Source: Endobacterium cereale
GTDB lineage: Bacteria; Pseudomonadota; Alphaproteobacteria; Rhizobiales; Rhizobiaceae
Assembly (NCBI RefSeq): GCF_009617585.1
Contig: NZ_WIXI01000044.1
Location: 1 to 64,000, forward strand
DNA length: 64,000 bases
Direction: 5' to 3'
Both the position numbers and the translations under genes were made by a program. Below, in pieces: positions 28,697 to 37,271 of the stretch. The notes below the pieces were generated by a model. The model was not told the origin of the DNA and searched no databases. It was given only the letters and a program-made list of their open reading frames with translations. The first letter of the stretch is position 1; each line of letters opens with the position of its first letter.

Positions 28697-29067
28697 TCAC
28701 CCTCCATCACGCGCATCATGCGCGGATCATGGCGACCGGCGAAGGGATACGCCGGTCGTTTGCTGTCGTTTGCCGAAGGGCATGCCCCCGTGTTCAATCC
28801 GGCATCCGAGTTTGGAATGATGCCTTTGCGTCCCGTGCTTTCGGTGAGGGAAGGTGTTCTGCCGTCTCGTAACCTGACCGTCCCGTTCGATCGGATCATC
28901 GAATTGCAGTCGCTCACATCCCTCGTAAGACAGATTCGCGCTTTCAGTATCTCTAATGTATCAAGCTTGTGCGAGGGTGTTTTTGCTACTATCCATTGTA
29001 AATTCACCTATAACGTCATCTTTTGTGGTCGGACACGCGATGGGGGAGGCGGCCGGCAGTGCTGATC
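28697..29067. other. Intergenic region upstream of the TolC-like gene
   Basis: 371 bases with no convincing gene. Two symmetric elements sit close to the TolC-like start: GCGCAT-C-ATGCGC at 28711-28723 and a nine-base hairpin CGACCGGCG / CGCCGGTCG at 28733-28758. The first resembles a dimer-bound operator; the second could be a leader hairpin. Frames across 28589-29065 read as non-coding. Confidence 0.5.
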
Positions 29068-29307
29068 TCAACGATCGTCACGCTGCTCGCCGGCTTCAAG
29101 AAGAGCGCGACGCAGAAAATCCTCGTCATGCAGCCCGGTCTGGAACAGATGGATCGCCAAAGCGGCCAGCCGAACAGCTTCAGGGTCGCGAGTAGACAGG
29201 TGAAGCATATCGAGCGAGCGAAGAAAGGCGCGCTCGACAAGCGAAATGTCGGGAGGAGAAAGCGGCGGTTTCGCGATGGTATGGGTGCTGTTGTCTATCG
29301 TTTTCAT
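29068..29307 (-). CDS. Small hypothetical protein (79 aa)
   Basis: A 79-codon frame from ATG 29307 with protein-like sequence, mainly helical (LVERAFLRSLDMLHLSTRDPEAV, HLFQTGLHDEDFLRRALLEAG). The GAGGG just before the ATG is too close for a good ribosome-binding site, which lowers confidence. The opposite-strand frame 29023-29337 is Arg/Lys-rich and looks like the shadow. Function unknown. Confidence 0.5.
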   Translation of the reverse strand: MKTIDNSTHTIAKPPLSPPDISLVERAFLRSLDMLHLSTRDPEAVRLAALAIHLFQTGLHDEDFLRRALLEAGEQRDDR

Positions 29308-29546
29308 CCCTCGGATCGCCGATCTCTTTTATATTAGGAGATCATTATGTTGTCCGTTGGCGGGATGATCAAGTCTGGCACACATCTATGGTTTACCGGT
29401 GGTAAGTGTGGCTGCGTGGGACAGTCGTGATCCATGCGAGATCAGGGTCTGGAACGCGGCCGACAGCTGTGTGCGGCGCACTTTGCCATGGCGGCGACGT
29501 TGCGCAGATTTTTGATGATTTTTCTTCGTCCGAACGGAGCGACGAT

Positions 29547-29572
29547 GGAACCGCAACGGGTGGCTATCCGTT
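29547..29572 (+). promoter_or_regulatory. EcfG-type general stress promoter
   Basis: GGAAC at 29547-29551, 17 bases, CGTT at 29569-29572, an exact consensus match 32 bases before the start of the small membrane protein at 29604. Confidence 0.78.
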
Positions 29573-29603
29573 GTCATGCCATTGAACACTAAGGACGAAA
29601 TCC

Positions 29604-29777
29604 ATGCTGAAATGGGCTCTCATCTTCCTCGTCATCTCCCTTATCTCCGGTTTTCTCGGGTTTTCGGGAGTTTCGGCAGCCACTGCCGGTATCGCCAAGC
29701 TGCTGTTCTACATCGCGCTGGTGATCTTCCTGATCTTCCTCGTGCTGGCGCTGATGGCCGGTAGCGCGATCTTCTGA
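29604..29777 (+). CDS. Small membrane protein, DUF1328/YtjA family (57 aa)
   Basis: 57 residues starting [20 protein letters not shown] and ending in a second hydrophobic stretch ([19 protein letters not shown]): two membrane segments joined by the short [10 protein letters not shown] loop. This matches the DUF1328 (YtjA-like) family of tiny inner-membrane proteins, whose function is unknown. An AAGGACG ribosome-binding site precedes ATG 29604. The EcfG-type promoter upstream ties it to the general stress response. A terminator follows at 29807-29835. Confidence 0.88.
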   Translation: MLKWALIFLVISLISGFLGFSGVSAATAGIAKLLFYIALVIFLIFLVLALMAGSAIF

Positions 29778-29804
29778 CGGCGCTTAAGGGATCAGAATGT
29801 GCAA

Positions 29805-29839
29805 GGAGACCGTCATCCTGACCGGATGGCGGTCTTTTC
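29805..29839. terminator. Rho-independent terminator
   Basis: Twelve-base stem AGACCGTCATCC / GGATGGCGGTCT (29807-29818 and 29824-29835, one G-T pair) followed by TTTT. It lies between the convergent small membrane protein gene and putR and may serve both. Confidence 0.75.
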
Positions 29840-29848
29840 GCATCGGGA

Positions 29849-30319
29849 TCAGAAACCCTTATCCTTGACCGACTGCATGACCACGAATGTCGAGGTGCTG
29901 GCGACATGGGGCAGGGCCGATATCTTTTCGCCGAGTATGATGCGGTAACGGCGGATGTCCGCGGTGCGCACCTTTAGCAGGTAATCGAAGGAACCTGCGA
30001 TCATGTGGCATTCCTCCACTTCCCGCAGTTTCTTCACCGCCGTGTTGAACTCGTCCAGCGCCTTTTCGCGGGTGTCGGAGAGTTTGACCTCGGTGAAGGC
30101 GATATGATCCAGCCCGAATTTCTGCGGATTGAGCGTGGCGCGGAAGCCTGTGATATAACCTTCGTCGACGAGACGCTTGAGACGGATCTGGCAGGGGGTC
30201 TTGGAAAGGCCGACCTTTTCGGAGAGATCGGTGATCGACATGCGGCCGTCATCGGCCAGAGCATCGACGATCTTGCGGTCGAAAGCGTCGAGTTCACTAG
30301 CGATCGTGGCTTTTGCCAT
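29849..30319 (-). CDS. putR: Lrp/AsnC-family regulator, probable PutR
   Basis: 156 residues. The N-terminal helix-turn-helix (LDAFDRKIVDALADDGRMSITDLSEKVGLSKTP) is the classic AsnC type; the C-terminal RAM domain (about 80-150, IAGSFDYLLKVRTADIRRY) binds amino acids. It is divergent from putA, as PutR is in Agrobacterium and Rhizobium, where it activates putA when proline is present and represses itself. The 141 bases between the genes should hold its operators; I cannot point to one with confidence. Confidence 0.9.
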   Translation of the reverse strand: MAKATIASELDAFDRKIVDALADDGRMSITDLSEKVGLSKTPCQIRLKRLVDEGYITGFRATLNPQKFGLDHIAFTEVKLSDTREKALDEFNTAVKKLREVEECHMIAGSFDYLLKVRTADIRRYRIILGEKISALPHVASTSTFVVMQSVKDKGF

Positions 30320-30460
30320 GTGTTTTGACTTCCAATTGGCCTGATAAAAGAGAAAAACACCAGAAACTGACCCTATTCAAGTCCGCATGGTGATTTGAGA
30401 AGATGATATTCAGCAGGAAAGCGGCACGCGTGATGCCGCAGCCCAGATGAGGACATCGCA

Positions 30461-33400
30461 ATGGCAGACAGAGTGGAACAGCCGGCAGAGCCAGCCCCGA
30501 TCTCGACACAGCAGATGGATCTGCCGTTCCAGCCGGTTTTCGAGGATTTTGCGCCGCCGGTCAGTGAAAAGACGCCGCTGCGCGCTGCCATCACCGCCGC
30601 TTATCGCCGCCCAGAGGTGGAATGCGTGGCCTCGCTTCTGGAAGCTGCAACCCTTTCGGAAGAGCTGAGCGCCAAGGCAAAAAACACTGCGCGCAAACTG
30701 ATCACATCGCTTCGGGCCAAACATCGCGGTTCCGGTGTCGAAGGGTTGGTGCAGGAATATTCGCTGTCGAGCCAGGAAGGTGTGGCGCTGATGTGTCTGG
30801 CGGAAGCGCTGCTGCGTATCCCTGACACGGCGACGCGCGACGCGCTGATCCGTGACAAAATTTCCGATGGCGACTGGAAATCGCATGTGGGCGGCGGGCG
30901 TTCGCTGTTCGTCAATGCCGCCACCTGGGGCCTTGTCGTCACCGGCAAGCTCACCGCCACCGTCAACGACCGCTCGCTTTCCGCAGCATTGACCCGTCTG
31001 ATCGCCCGCTGCGGCGAACCGGTGATCCGCCGTGGCGTCGACATGGCGATGCGCATGATGGGCGAGCAGTTCGTGACTGGCGAAACTATTGCCGAGGCGC
31101 TGAAACGCTCGAAGGTCATGGAAGAGAAGGGCTTTGCCTATTCCTACGACATGCTGGGCGAGGCTGCGACCACGGCTGCGGATGCGCAGCGCTATTACCG
31201 CGATTACGAGACGGCCATCCATGCAATCGGCAAGGCTTCGGCCGGGCGCGGCATCTATGAAGGTCCGGGCATCTCGATCAAGCTGTCGGCGTTGCATCCG
31301 CGTTATGTTCGCGCACAGGCCGCGCGCGTGATGGATGAGCTGCTGCCAAAAGTGACGGCGCTGGCGGCGATCGCCAAATCCTACAATATCGGCCTCAATA
31401 TCGATGCCGAGGAGGCCGACCGTCTGGAGCTTTCGCTGGACCTGCTGGAGGGGCTCTGCCTCGACCCGGATCTGGCCGGTTGGGACGGGATCGGTTTCGT
31501 GGTGCAGGCCTATGGCAAGCGCTGCCCCTTTGTACTCGATTTCATCATCGATCTGGCGCGGCGGTCAAAACACCGCATCATGGTGCGTCTCGTCAAGGGC
31601 GCCTATTGGGATGCCGAGATCAAGCGCGCGCAGGTCGATGGTCTGAATGGTTTTCCGGTGTTTACCCGCAAGGTGCACACGGACGTTTCCTATATCGCCT
31701 GCGCCAAGAAGCTTTTGGCGGCGACGGATCACGTCTTTCCGCAATTCGCCACCCATAACGCGCAGTCGCTGGCGACGATCTACCATCTCGCCGGTTCCGA
31801 TTTTCAGGTCGGAAAATACGAATTCCAGTGCCTGCATGGCATGGGCGAACCGCTTTACGAAGAGGTGGTCGGCGCAAAGAAACTCGGACGTCCGGCCCGC
31901 ATTTATGCGCCGGTGGGCACGCATGAAACGCTGCTTGCCTATCTGGTCCGCCGCCTTCTCGAAAACGGCGCAAACTCCTCCTTCGTCAATCGTATCGGTG
32001 ATCCGCTTGTATCGGTCGATGACCTGATTGCCGATCCGGTGGATGTGGTGAAGGCCATGGTCGAGCCGGGCGCTGGTCATGACCGGATCGCGCTGCCGGA
32101 GGACCTTTTTGGTGCTGCACGCAAAAACTCAGCCGGCATCGACCTTTCCAACGAGGATGTGCTGGCATCCGTTTCGGCTTCGGTGAAGCAGGGTGCCGCC
32201 ATGGAATGGCGTGCCGTTCCGCAGTTGTTCGGTGCCGAACCTTCCGGTTCGCCGCAGCCGGTGCGCAATCCGGGCGATCATCGCGATACGGTCGGTACTG
32301 TCACGGAGGCGACCGAGGACGAGGCGCGCAATGCCGTCGCTCGCGCGAGCGCCTCTGCCGCAAGCTGGGCTGCCGTTTCTCCGGTCGAGCGTGCCGAATG
32401 CCTGGAGCGTGCCGCCGACCTGATGCAGGCGGAAATGCCCGGTCTGCTCGGTCTCGTCATGCGCGAGGCCGGCAAATCCATGCCTAATGCTATTGCCGAG
32501 GTGCGCGAGGCGATCGATTTCCTGCGTTATTACGCGCAACAGACCCGCCGCACGCTCGGACCTTCGCATACACCGCTCGGGCCGATCGTCTGCATCAGCC
32601 CGTGGAATTTTCCGCTGGCGATCTTCACCGGTCAGGTGGCAGCGGCTCTCGTTGCCGGCAATCCGGTTCTGGCAAAGCCTGCGGAAGAAACGCCGCTGAT
32701 CGCCGCCGAGGGTGTGCGCATCCTGCGCGAAGCTGGCATTCCGCTTGAGGCGCTGCAATTCCTGCCCGGTGACGGACGGATCGGTGCAGCACTTGTCGGT
32801 TCGCCGGAAGTGGCGGGCGTGATGTTCACCGGCTCGACGGAAGTGGCGCGGTTGATCCAGAAGCAGTTGGCAGATCGTGTGTCCGCCTCCGGCCGGCCGA
32901 TCCCGCTGATCGCCGAGACCGGTGGCCAGAACGCCATGATCGTCGATTCGTCCGCTTTGGCCGAACAGGTGGTGGCCGACGTCATCGCCTCGGCCTTCGA
33001 CAGCGCCGGTCAGCGTTGCTCGGCGCTCAGGGTTCTGTGCCTGCAGGAAGATGTCGCCGACCGTATTCTCGCGATGCTCAAGGGCGCGCTGCACGAGCTG
33101 AAAATCGGTAGGACCGACAGACTCTCAGCCGATATCGGCCCGGTCATCACGGCGGAAGCCAAGGGTAATATCGAGGCCCATATCGAGGCGATGCGCACGC
33201 TTGGTCGCAAGGTGGAGCAGATCGAACTTGGTAATGCGACCTCCTTCGGCACGTTCGTCGCGCCAACCATCATCGAACTGCCGTCGCTGGCGGATCTCAG
33301 CAAAGAGGTGTTTGGCCCTGTCCTGCACGTCATCCGCTATCGCCGCGCCGATCTCGACAAGCTGATCGACCAGATCAACGGCACCGGTTACGGCCTGACC

Positions 33401-34189
33401 TTTGGCCTGCACACGCGTCTAGATGAAACCATCGCGCATGTGACGAGCCGCGTGAAGGCAGGCAATCTCTACGTCAACCGCAACGTCATCGGCGCCGTGG
33501 TCGGGGTGCAGCCGTTTGGCGGGCGAGGGCTGTCCGGCACGGGGCCGAAGGCGGGCGGACCGCTTTATCTCGGCCGTCTGCTGAGTGTCCAGCCGGAGCC
33601 GCCGCAGTTGAGTTCTGTCCACCGCGACGAGGTGACCGCCGATTTCGCAAGGTTCCTCGATGAAAGCAGCGAGGGCGATGCCGCCGAAGTGGTGCGCACA
33701 CTGGCGAGCACGTCGGCACTGGGGCTTACCCAGGAGATGCCGGGACCGGTGGGCGAGCGCAATCTTTACGCCCTGCATCCGCGTGGCCGCATTCTGCTGC
33801 TGCCGCAAACAAAGGGTGGTCTGTTCTGGCAACTGGGCGCGGCCCTTGCGACTGGCAATACGGTTGTCATCGACGAGGAAAGCGGTCTGCGTGGCGCGCT
33901 TGCCAAGCTGCCGGTCTCGGTCGCGGCGCGTGTGACCTGGGCGAAGGACTGGGCCGGGCAGGGACCGTATGCTGGTGCGCTGGTGGAAGGCGATGGCGAG
34001 CGGCTCAAAATGCTGAACAAGAGGATTGCCGAGATGCCGGGGCCGCTGGTTCTGGTGCAGTCGGCAACCACGGAAACACTGATCGCCGATCCCGAAGCCT
34101 ATTGCCTCAACTGGCTGCTGGAAGAGGTGTCGATCTCCACGAACACGGCAGCGGCGGGCGGCAATGCCAGCCTGATGTCGATCGGATAG
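30461..34189 (+). CDS. putA: Bifunctional proline dehydrogenase / P5C dehydrogenase PutA
   Basis: 1242 residues. It oxidises proline to pyrroline-5-carboxylate with FAD and then to glutamate with NAD. The proline dehydrogenase barrel lies about 190-500 (ISIKLSALHPRY, MVRLVKGAYWDAEIKRAQ, FATHNAQS). The aldehyde dehydrogenase domain lies about 600-1070 with general base E819 (IAETGGQ) and nucleophile C853 (GQRCSALR). The remaining ~170 residues are the extra C-terminal domain of long PutAs. The N-terminus lacks the ribbon-helix-helix of E. coli PutA, so it should not repress its own gene; PutR, divergent, does the regulation. The start ATG 30461 follows GAGGA. Confidence 0.96.
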   Translation: MADRVEQPAEPAPISTQQMDLPFQPVFEDFAPPVSEKTPLRAAITAAYRRPEVECVASLLEAATLSEELSAKAKNTARKLITSLRAKHRGSGVEGLVQEYSLSSQEGVALMCLAEALLRIPDTATRDALIRDKISDGDWKSHVGGGRSLFVNAATWGLVVTGKLTATVNDRSLSAALTRLIARCGEPVIRRGVDMAMRMMGEQFVTGETIAEALKRSKVMEEKGFAYSYDMLGEAATTAADAQRYYRDYETAIHAIGKASAGRGIYEGPGISIKLSALHPRYVRAQAARVMDELLPKVTALAAIAKSYNIGLNIDAEEADRLELSLDLLEGLCLDPDLAGWDGIGFVVQAYGKRCPFVLDFIIDLARRSKHRIMVRLVKGAYWDAEIKRAQVDGLNGFPVFTRKVHTDVSYIACAKKLLAATDHVFPQFATHNAQSLATIYHLAGSDFQVGKYEFQCLHGMGEPLYEEVVGAKKLGRPARIYAPVGTHETLLAYLVRRLLENGANSSFVNRIGDPLVSVDDLIADPVDVVKAMVEPGAGHDRIALPEDLFGAARKNSAGIDLSNEDVLASVSASVKQGAAMEWRAVPQLFGAEPSGSPQPVRNPGDHRDTVGTVTEATEDEARNAVARASASAASWAAVSPVERAECLERAADLMQAEMPGLLGLVMREAGKSMPNAIAEVREAIDFLRYYAQQTRRTLGPSHTPLGPIVCISPWNFPLAIFTGQVAAALVAGNPVLAKPAEETPLIAAEGVRILREAGIPLEALQFLPGDGRIGAALVGSPEVAGVMFTGSTEVARLIQKQLADRVSASGRPIPLIAETGGQNAMIVDSSALAEQVVADVIASAFDSAGQRCSALRVLCLQEDVADRILAMLKGALHELKIGRTDRLSADIGPVITAEAKGNIEAHIEAMRTLGRKVEQIELGNATSFGTFVAPTIIELPSLADLSKEVFGPVLHVIRYRRADLDKLIDQINGTGYGLTFGLHTRLDETIAHVTSRVKAGNLYVNRNVIGAVVGVQPFGGRGLSGTGPKAGGPLYLGRLLSVQPEPPQLSSVHRDEVTADFARFLDESSEGDAAEVVRTLASTSALGLTQEMPGPVGERNLYALHPRGRILLLPQTKGGLFWQLGAALATGNTVVIDEESGLRGALAKLPVSVAARVTWAKDWAGQGPYAGALVEGDGERLKMLNKRIAEMPGPLVLVQSATTETLIADPEAYCLNWLLEEVSISTNTAAAGGNASLMSIG

Positions 34190-34307
34190 TTTTGGCAGGG
34201 AAGGAGATCTCTCCGCCGTCATGCTCACCCTCGGGTTAAACACGAGGGTGTCCCGACCATTCGCCGCAGTTTGATTTCGGTGACGAGACTTATGACGGAC
34301 GAATAAA

Positions 34308-34346
34308 ACAAAGGCCGTGCGACAAACCGCTGCGGCCTTTTTTTGT
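34308..34346. terminator. Rho-independent terminator (putA, and small gene opposite)
   Basis: Stem AAAGGCCG / CGGCCTTT (34310-34317 and 34333-34340) followed by a run of T on the plus strand and TTTGTTTT on the minus strand. It ends putA and can also end the 41-residue gene at 34366. Confidence 0.8.
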
Positions 34347-34365
34347 AAGGGAGTTTTGCTTCAGG

Positions 34366-34491
34366 CTAGTTGTCGACGCCAGCCATTTGCTCCGGGGTTG
34401 CGACGATATCGCTGCCGAGCGTGTTGTCGGCATATTTCAGGCCGAGAATGCCTAAGACTGATGCGACCATGATCACGAATACAATGCGCAT
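34366..34491 (-). CDS. Stress-promoted membrane micropeptide (41 aa)
   Basis: 41 residues on the minus strand, starting MRIVFVIMVASVLGILGLKY, one membrane-spanning or signal-like segment followed by the polar tail ADNTLGSDIVATPEQMAGVDN. AAGGAG lies eight bases before ATG 34491. Upstream is an EcfG-type promoter and downstream a terminator, so it is a complete transcription unit. I do not know the family; it could be a small inner-membrane or secreted stress peptide. Confidence 0.75.
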   Translation of the reverse strand: MRIVFVIMVASVLGILGLKYADNTLGSDIVATPEQMAGVDN

Positions 34492-34519
34492 GCGAAAAAC
34501 TCCTTATAGGTAAGCGAAA

Positions 34520-34545
34520 AACGACGATCCCCTGATCGCGGTTCC
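34520..34545 (-). promoter_or_regulatory. EcfG-type general stress promoter (minus strand)
   Basis: On the minus strand GGAAC (34545-34541), 17 bases, CGTT (34523-34520). Transcription would start near 34512, about 20 bases before the 41-codon gene. Confidence 0.75.
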
Positions 34546-34747
34546 CGCTCCCCCCATTTCTGACGGGTTATGTAGGTGCGATGTTGCCCTTCTGCATCAG
34601 TGCCGATGGCCGGAAAATCGCTGATCACGCCGAATTATCGGCTGTCTCCATTCACTCCGGCGTCTTCTTAAGGCCCAGGCCGCGCTCTATCCCGAGCCAG
34701 TGTCATCCGCTTGTAAAAATCGCACTCTAAAGAAGCTCTCATAGCGA

Positions 34748-34763
34748 TTGCACGCCTGTGCAA
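34748..34763. promoter_or_regulatory. Inverted repeat before ABC operon, possible operator
   Basis: TTGCAC-GCCT-GTGCAA, a six-base inverted repeat 12 bases before the first gene of the ABC operon that ends with a LacI-type regulator. It could be that regulator's operator. The centre lacks the usual CG step, so this is tentative. Confidence 0.35.
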
Positions 34764-34774
34764 CGGGGGCAAAT

Positions 34775-35908
34775 ATGAGTGGTGACGGGTTTCTTCAACT
34801 GCGTGGCGTGGCCAGCCGGTATGGCCAGACGCGGGTCCTGAAGGACATCGATCTTTCGATCGGCAAGGGTGAGTTTGTAGCGCTGCTGGGCTCTTCCGGC
34901 TGTGGCAAGACTACGCTTCTGCGAGTCATCGCCGGTTTCATCGAGCCGTCCGACGGGCAGGTCACTGTGGATGGTCGCGACATCACTCGTCATCAGCCGG
35001 ACAAGCGCGGCATGGCGCTGGTTTTCCAGTCCTACGCGCTGTGGCCGCATATGACGGTGGCGCAGAATATCGGTTATGGCCTCAAGCTGCGCGGTATTTC
35101 TCGCGAAGAGATTACGCGACGTGTTTTGGAGATGGCGGCCATGCTCGGTCTTGCCGGTCTTGAGGAACGCAAGCCTGCAAACCTCTCCGGTGGTCAGCGG
35201 CAGCGTGTGGCGCTCGGGCGGGCGCTCGCTATCGATCCTGAAATCCTTCTGCTCGATGAGCCGCTGTCGAACCTTGATGCACGCATCCGCCTGAGCGTTC
35301 GCCATGAGTTGCGGGCCTTGCAGAAACGGCTTGGGATTACCGCTGTCCACGTCACCCACGATCGCGAAGAAGCGATGGTAATGGCTGACCGGATCGTCAT
35401 TCTCGATGGCGGCCGCATTGCCCAGCAGGGTTCGCCGGAAGAGGTTTATAACCGGCCGGCATCCTCTTTCGTTGCCGCCTTCATGGGGGCGGAAAATCTG
35501 CTCGAACTCGACGGTGTTCGCGACGGCGAAATTTTTGTCTTGCAGCCGGGCGCTGCGGGCGAGGGCGGTTCGGTGCCGGTTGCCGGACGCGCTCTCGAAA
35601 GCGGTGCCGTAGAGGCGCGGTTTCGGCCGGAAGCGGCACGGCTGACGGATATCGACGCGGCCGCCAGCCAGCCCGGTGTGCGCTTCTTCGGTGAAGTGAT
35701 GTCCGTTTCCTATCCCGGCGGCCATTGGCGCCATGCGGTCAAGGTCGGCGGTCGCGAGATCATGGCCGATGCCGACCGTGCTTTTACGCCCGGTCAGCCG
35801 GTTGCCGTCTTCGTGCCGGCCGAGACGCTGTTCCTGTTCAATACGCCTTCGGGCGCACCTGTTTCCCGTCCCGGTTTGCTGCCGGAGGCGGTGAAAATTC
35901 CAGCCTGA
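34775..35908 (+). CDS. ABC transporter ATP-binding protein (sugar/polyamine/iron-type importer)
   Basis: 377 residues from ATG 34775 after GGGGGC; an in-frame TTG at 34748 has no such site. Walker A GSSGCGKTT, signature NLSGGQRQRVALGRALA, Walker B ILLLDEPLSNLD and THDREEA lie in the first ~215 residues; a TOBE-type domain follows. It is first in an operon with the binding protein at 35946, two permeases (37272, 38090) and a LacI regulator (38922). Family resemblance is to the MOI-type importers (Fe, spermidine, thiamine, AEP); the substrate is not known. Confidence 0.9.
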   Translation: MSGDGFLQLRGVASRYGQTRVLKDIDLSIGKGEFVALLGSSGCGKTTLLRVIAGFIEPSDGQVTVDGRDITRHQPDKRGMALVFQSYALWPHMTVAQNIGYGLKLRGISREEITRRVLEMAAMLGLAGLEERKPANLSGGQRQRVALGRALAIDPEILLLDEPLSNLDARIRLSVRHELRALQKRLGITAVHVTHDREEAMVMADRIVILDGGRIAQQGSPEEVYNRPASSFVAAFMGAENLLELDGVRDGEIFVLQPGAAGEGGSVPVAGRALESGAVEARFRPEAARLTDIDAAASQPGVRFFGEVMSVSYPGGHWRHAVKVGGREIMADADRAFTPGQPVAVFVPAETLFLFNTPSGAPVSRPGLLPEAVKIPA

Positions 35909-35945
35909 CTTTTCTCTGATCCGACTTCAATCTCTGGAGAGAACC

Positions 35946-37079
35946 ATGAAGAGATTTTCCTACGCTGCCATCGCCGTCACGCTCGCTGCCTTCCCCGTCA
36001 AGGCGGCCGAACTTACGGTTGCCACCGCCGGCGACCAGAACATGGTCGATTACATCAACCAGTATCTTGGCCCGTTGTTTGAAAAGACCTATCCGGGCAA
36101 CACGGTGCGCGCCATCGGCACCGGCCCTGGCGACAGCGGCTCGCAGAAGCTGCTGGAGCGCTTTGATGCGCAGGCCGCTGCCAAGTCTGAAAAGTGGGAT
36201 GTCGACGTTGCCGTCGTCCACGAAAAGTTCGTCGGCCCGATGGTCACCAAGAACTACCTCGACAAATATCGCGGCGACATCGACACCGGCAAGCTGGTCA
36301 CTCGCGGCAATGCCAAGATGGCGCTCGGTACCAATGTCGACGGTTACGTCATGCCGATGTTCAACAGCCAGACGGCGATCGCCTACAATCCGGACCTCGT
36401 TCCGAACCCGCCAAAGTCCTACAAGGAACTGGCCGACTGGGCCAAGGCGCATCCAAAACAGTTCGGTTATAACGGCATCAAGGGCGGCGCTTCCGGCGTG
36501 TCCTTCGTCATGGGCTGGATCTACGCCTTTGGCGATACCGACGCCAACACGCTGATGAACGGCCCGTTCAACCCCGATGATACCAAGAAGTGGGACGGCG
36601 CCTTCAAGAGCCTTGCAGACTTCACCACCAATGCGACGCTGACGCCGGGCAATGCCGGCACGCTCGACCTTCTGTCGCGCGGTGAAATCGCCATGGGTCC
36701 GGTCTGGGTCGACATGTTCTATTCGTGGCAGGCCAGCGGCCAGCTGCCGCCGACCATGAAGCTGGTTCTGCCGGCTCCGGGCATGCCGGGCCAGCCGATG
36801 CATTACGTCATCCCTGAAAAGACAGCCCAGAAGGAACTGGCCGAAAAGTTCGTGGCACTTGCCACCAGCCCGAAGGTACAGGCCGAAGGTATCGTCAAGC
36901 GCTTCAACTGGTATCCGGGCATCGACGCCGACAAGGTCAAGGCCGAACTCGACGACGCCACCTGGAACAAGCTGTTCGTCGACATCTCGCCGGCGGACCT
37001 TGCCGAAAAGGGCAAGCCTTTCCCGATCGCGCCTTATAACTCGGCGATCCTCGAGGCTTACGAGAAGTCGGTGAAGTAA
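35946..37079 (+). CDS. ABC transporter periplasmic solute-binding protein
   Basis: 377 residues with a signal peptide cut after VKA near residue 20 (mature AELTVATAGD). It fits the family 1/8 extracellular binding proteins: LFEKTYPGNTVRAIGTG, ALGTNVDGYVMPMFNSQTAIAYNPDL, FGDTDANTLMNGPF. GGAGAGAACC precedes ATG 35946. It delivers substrate to the permeases at 37272 and 38090. The Trp/Tyr-rich pocket cannot be assigned to one ligand from sequence alone. Confidence 0.88.
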   Translation: MKRFSYAAIAVTLAAFPVKAAELTVATAGDQNMVDYINQYLGPLFEKTYPGNTVRAIGTGPGDSGSQKLLERFDAQAAAKSEKWDVDVAVVHEKFVGPMVTKNYLDKYRGDIDTGKLVTRGNAKMALGTNVDGYVMPMFNSQTAIAYNPDLVPNPPKSYKELADWAKAHPKQFGYNGIKGGASGVSFVMGWIYAFGDTDANTLMNGPFNPDDTKKWDGAFKSLADFTTNATLTPGNAGTLDLLSRGEIAMGPVWVDMFYSWQASGQLPPTMKLVLPAPGMPGQPMHYVIPEKTAQKELAEKFVALATSPKVQAEGIVKRFNWYPGIDADKVKAELDDATWNKLFVDISPADLAEKGKPFPIAPYNSAILEAYEKSVK

Positions 37080-37101
37080 CGGTCGTTACGGCTTCGGCTT
37101 T

Positions 37102-37211
37102 GCCCCTCATCCGCCTGCCTCTCGGTCTTCGCGCGACCATGAGGGGGCACGTTCCCTCTCCCCATTTGCGGGGAGAGGGAGAGCCGGAAATCTGCTCTCC
37201 GGGTGAGGGGC
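37102..37211. repeat. RIME-like intergenic palindromic element
   Basis: About 110 bases bounded by GCCCCTCA and TGAGGGGC, with an inner perfect 11-base hairpin TCCCTCTCCCC / GGGGAGAGGGA (37153-37163 and 37170-37180). The length and paired palindromes resemble the rhizobial intergenic mosaic element RIME. It sits between the binding-protein gene and the first permease gene. Confidence 0.75.
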
Positions 37212-37271
37212 AAGCTTCAAGCACATCGGCCAACCGTCCAGCAGAACATTCAGGCTCCAGCGAGCAAACCC

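Noticed and set aside
29023..29337. 104-codon plus-strand frame opposite the 79-codon gene
   Set aside because: Rich in Arg/Lys/Gln without structure; the minus-strand frame reads more like a protein, although that one is also uncertain.
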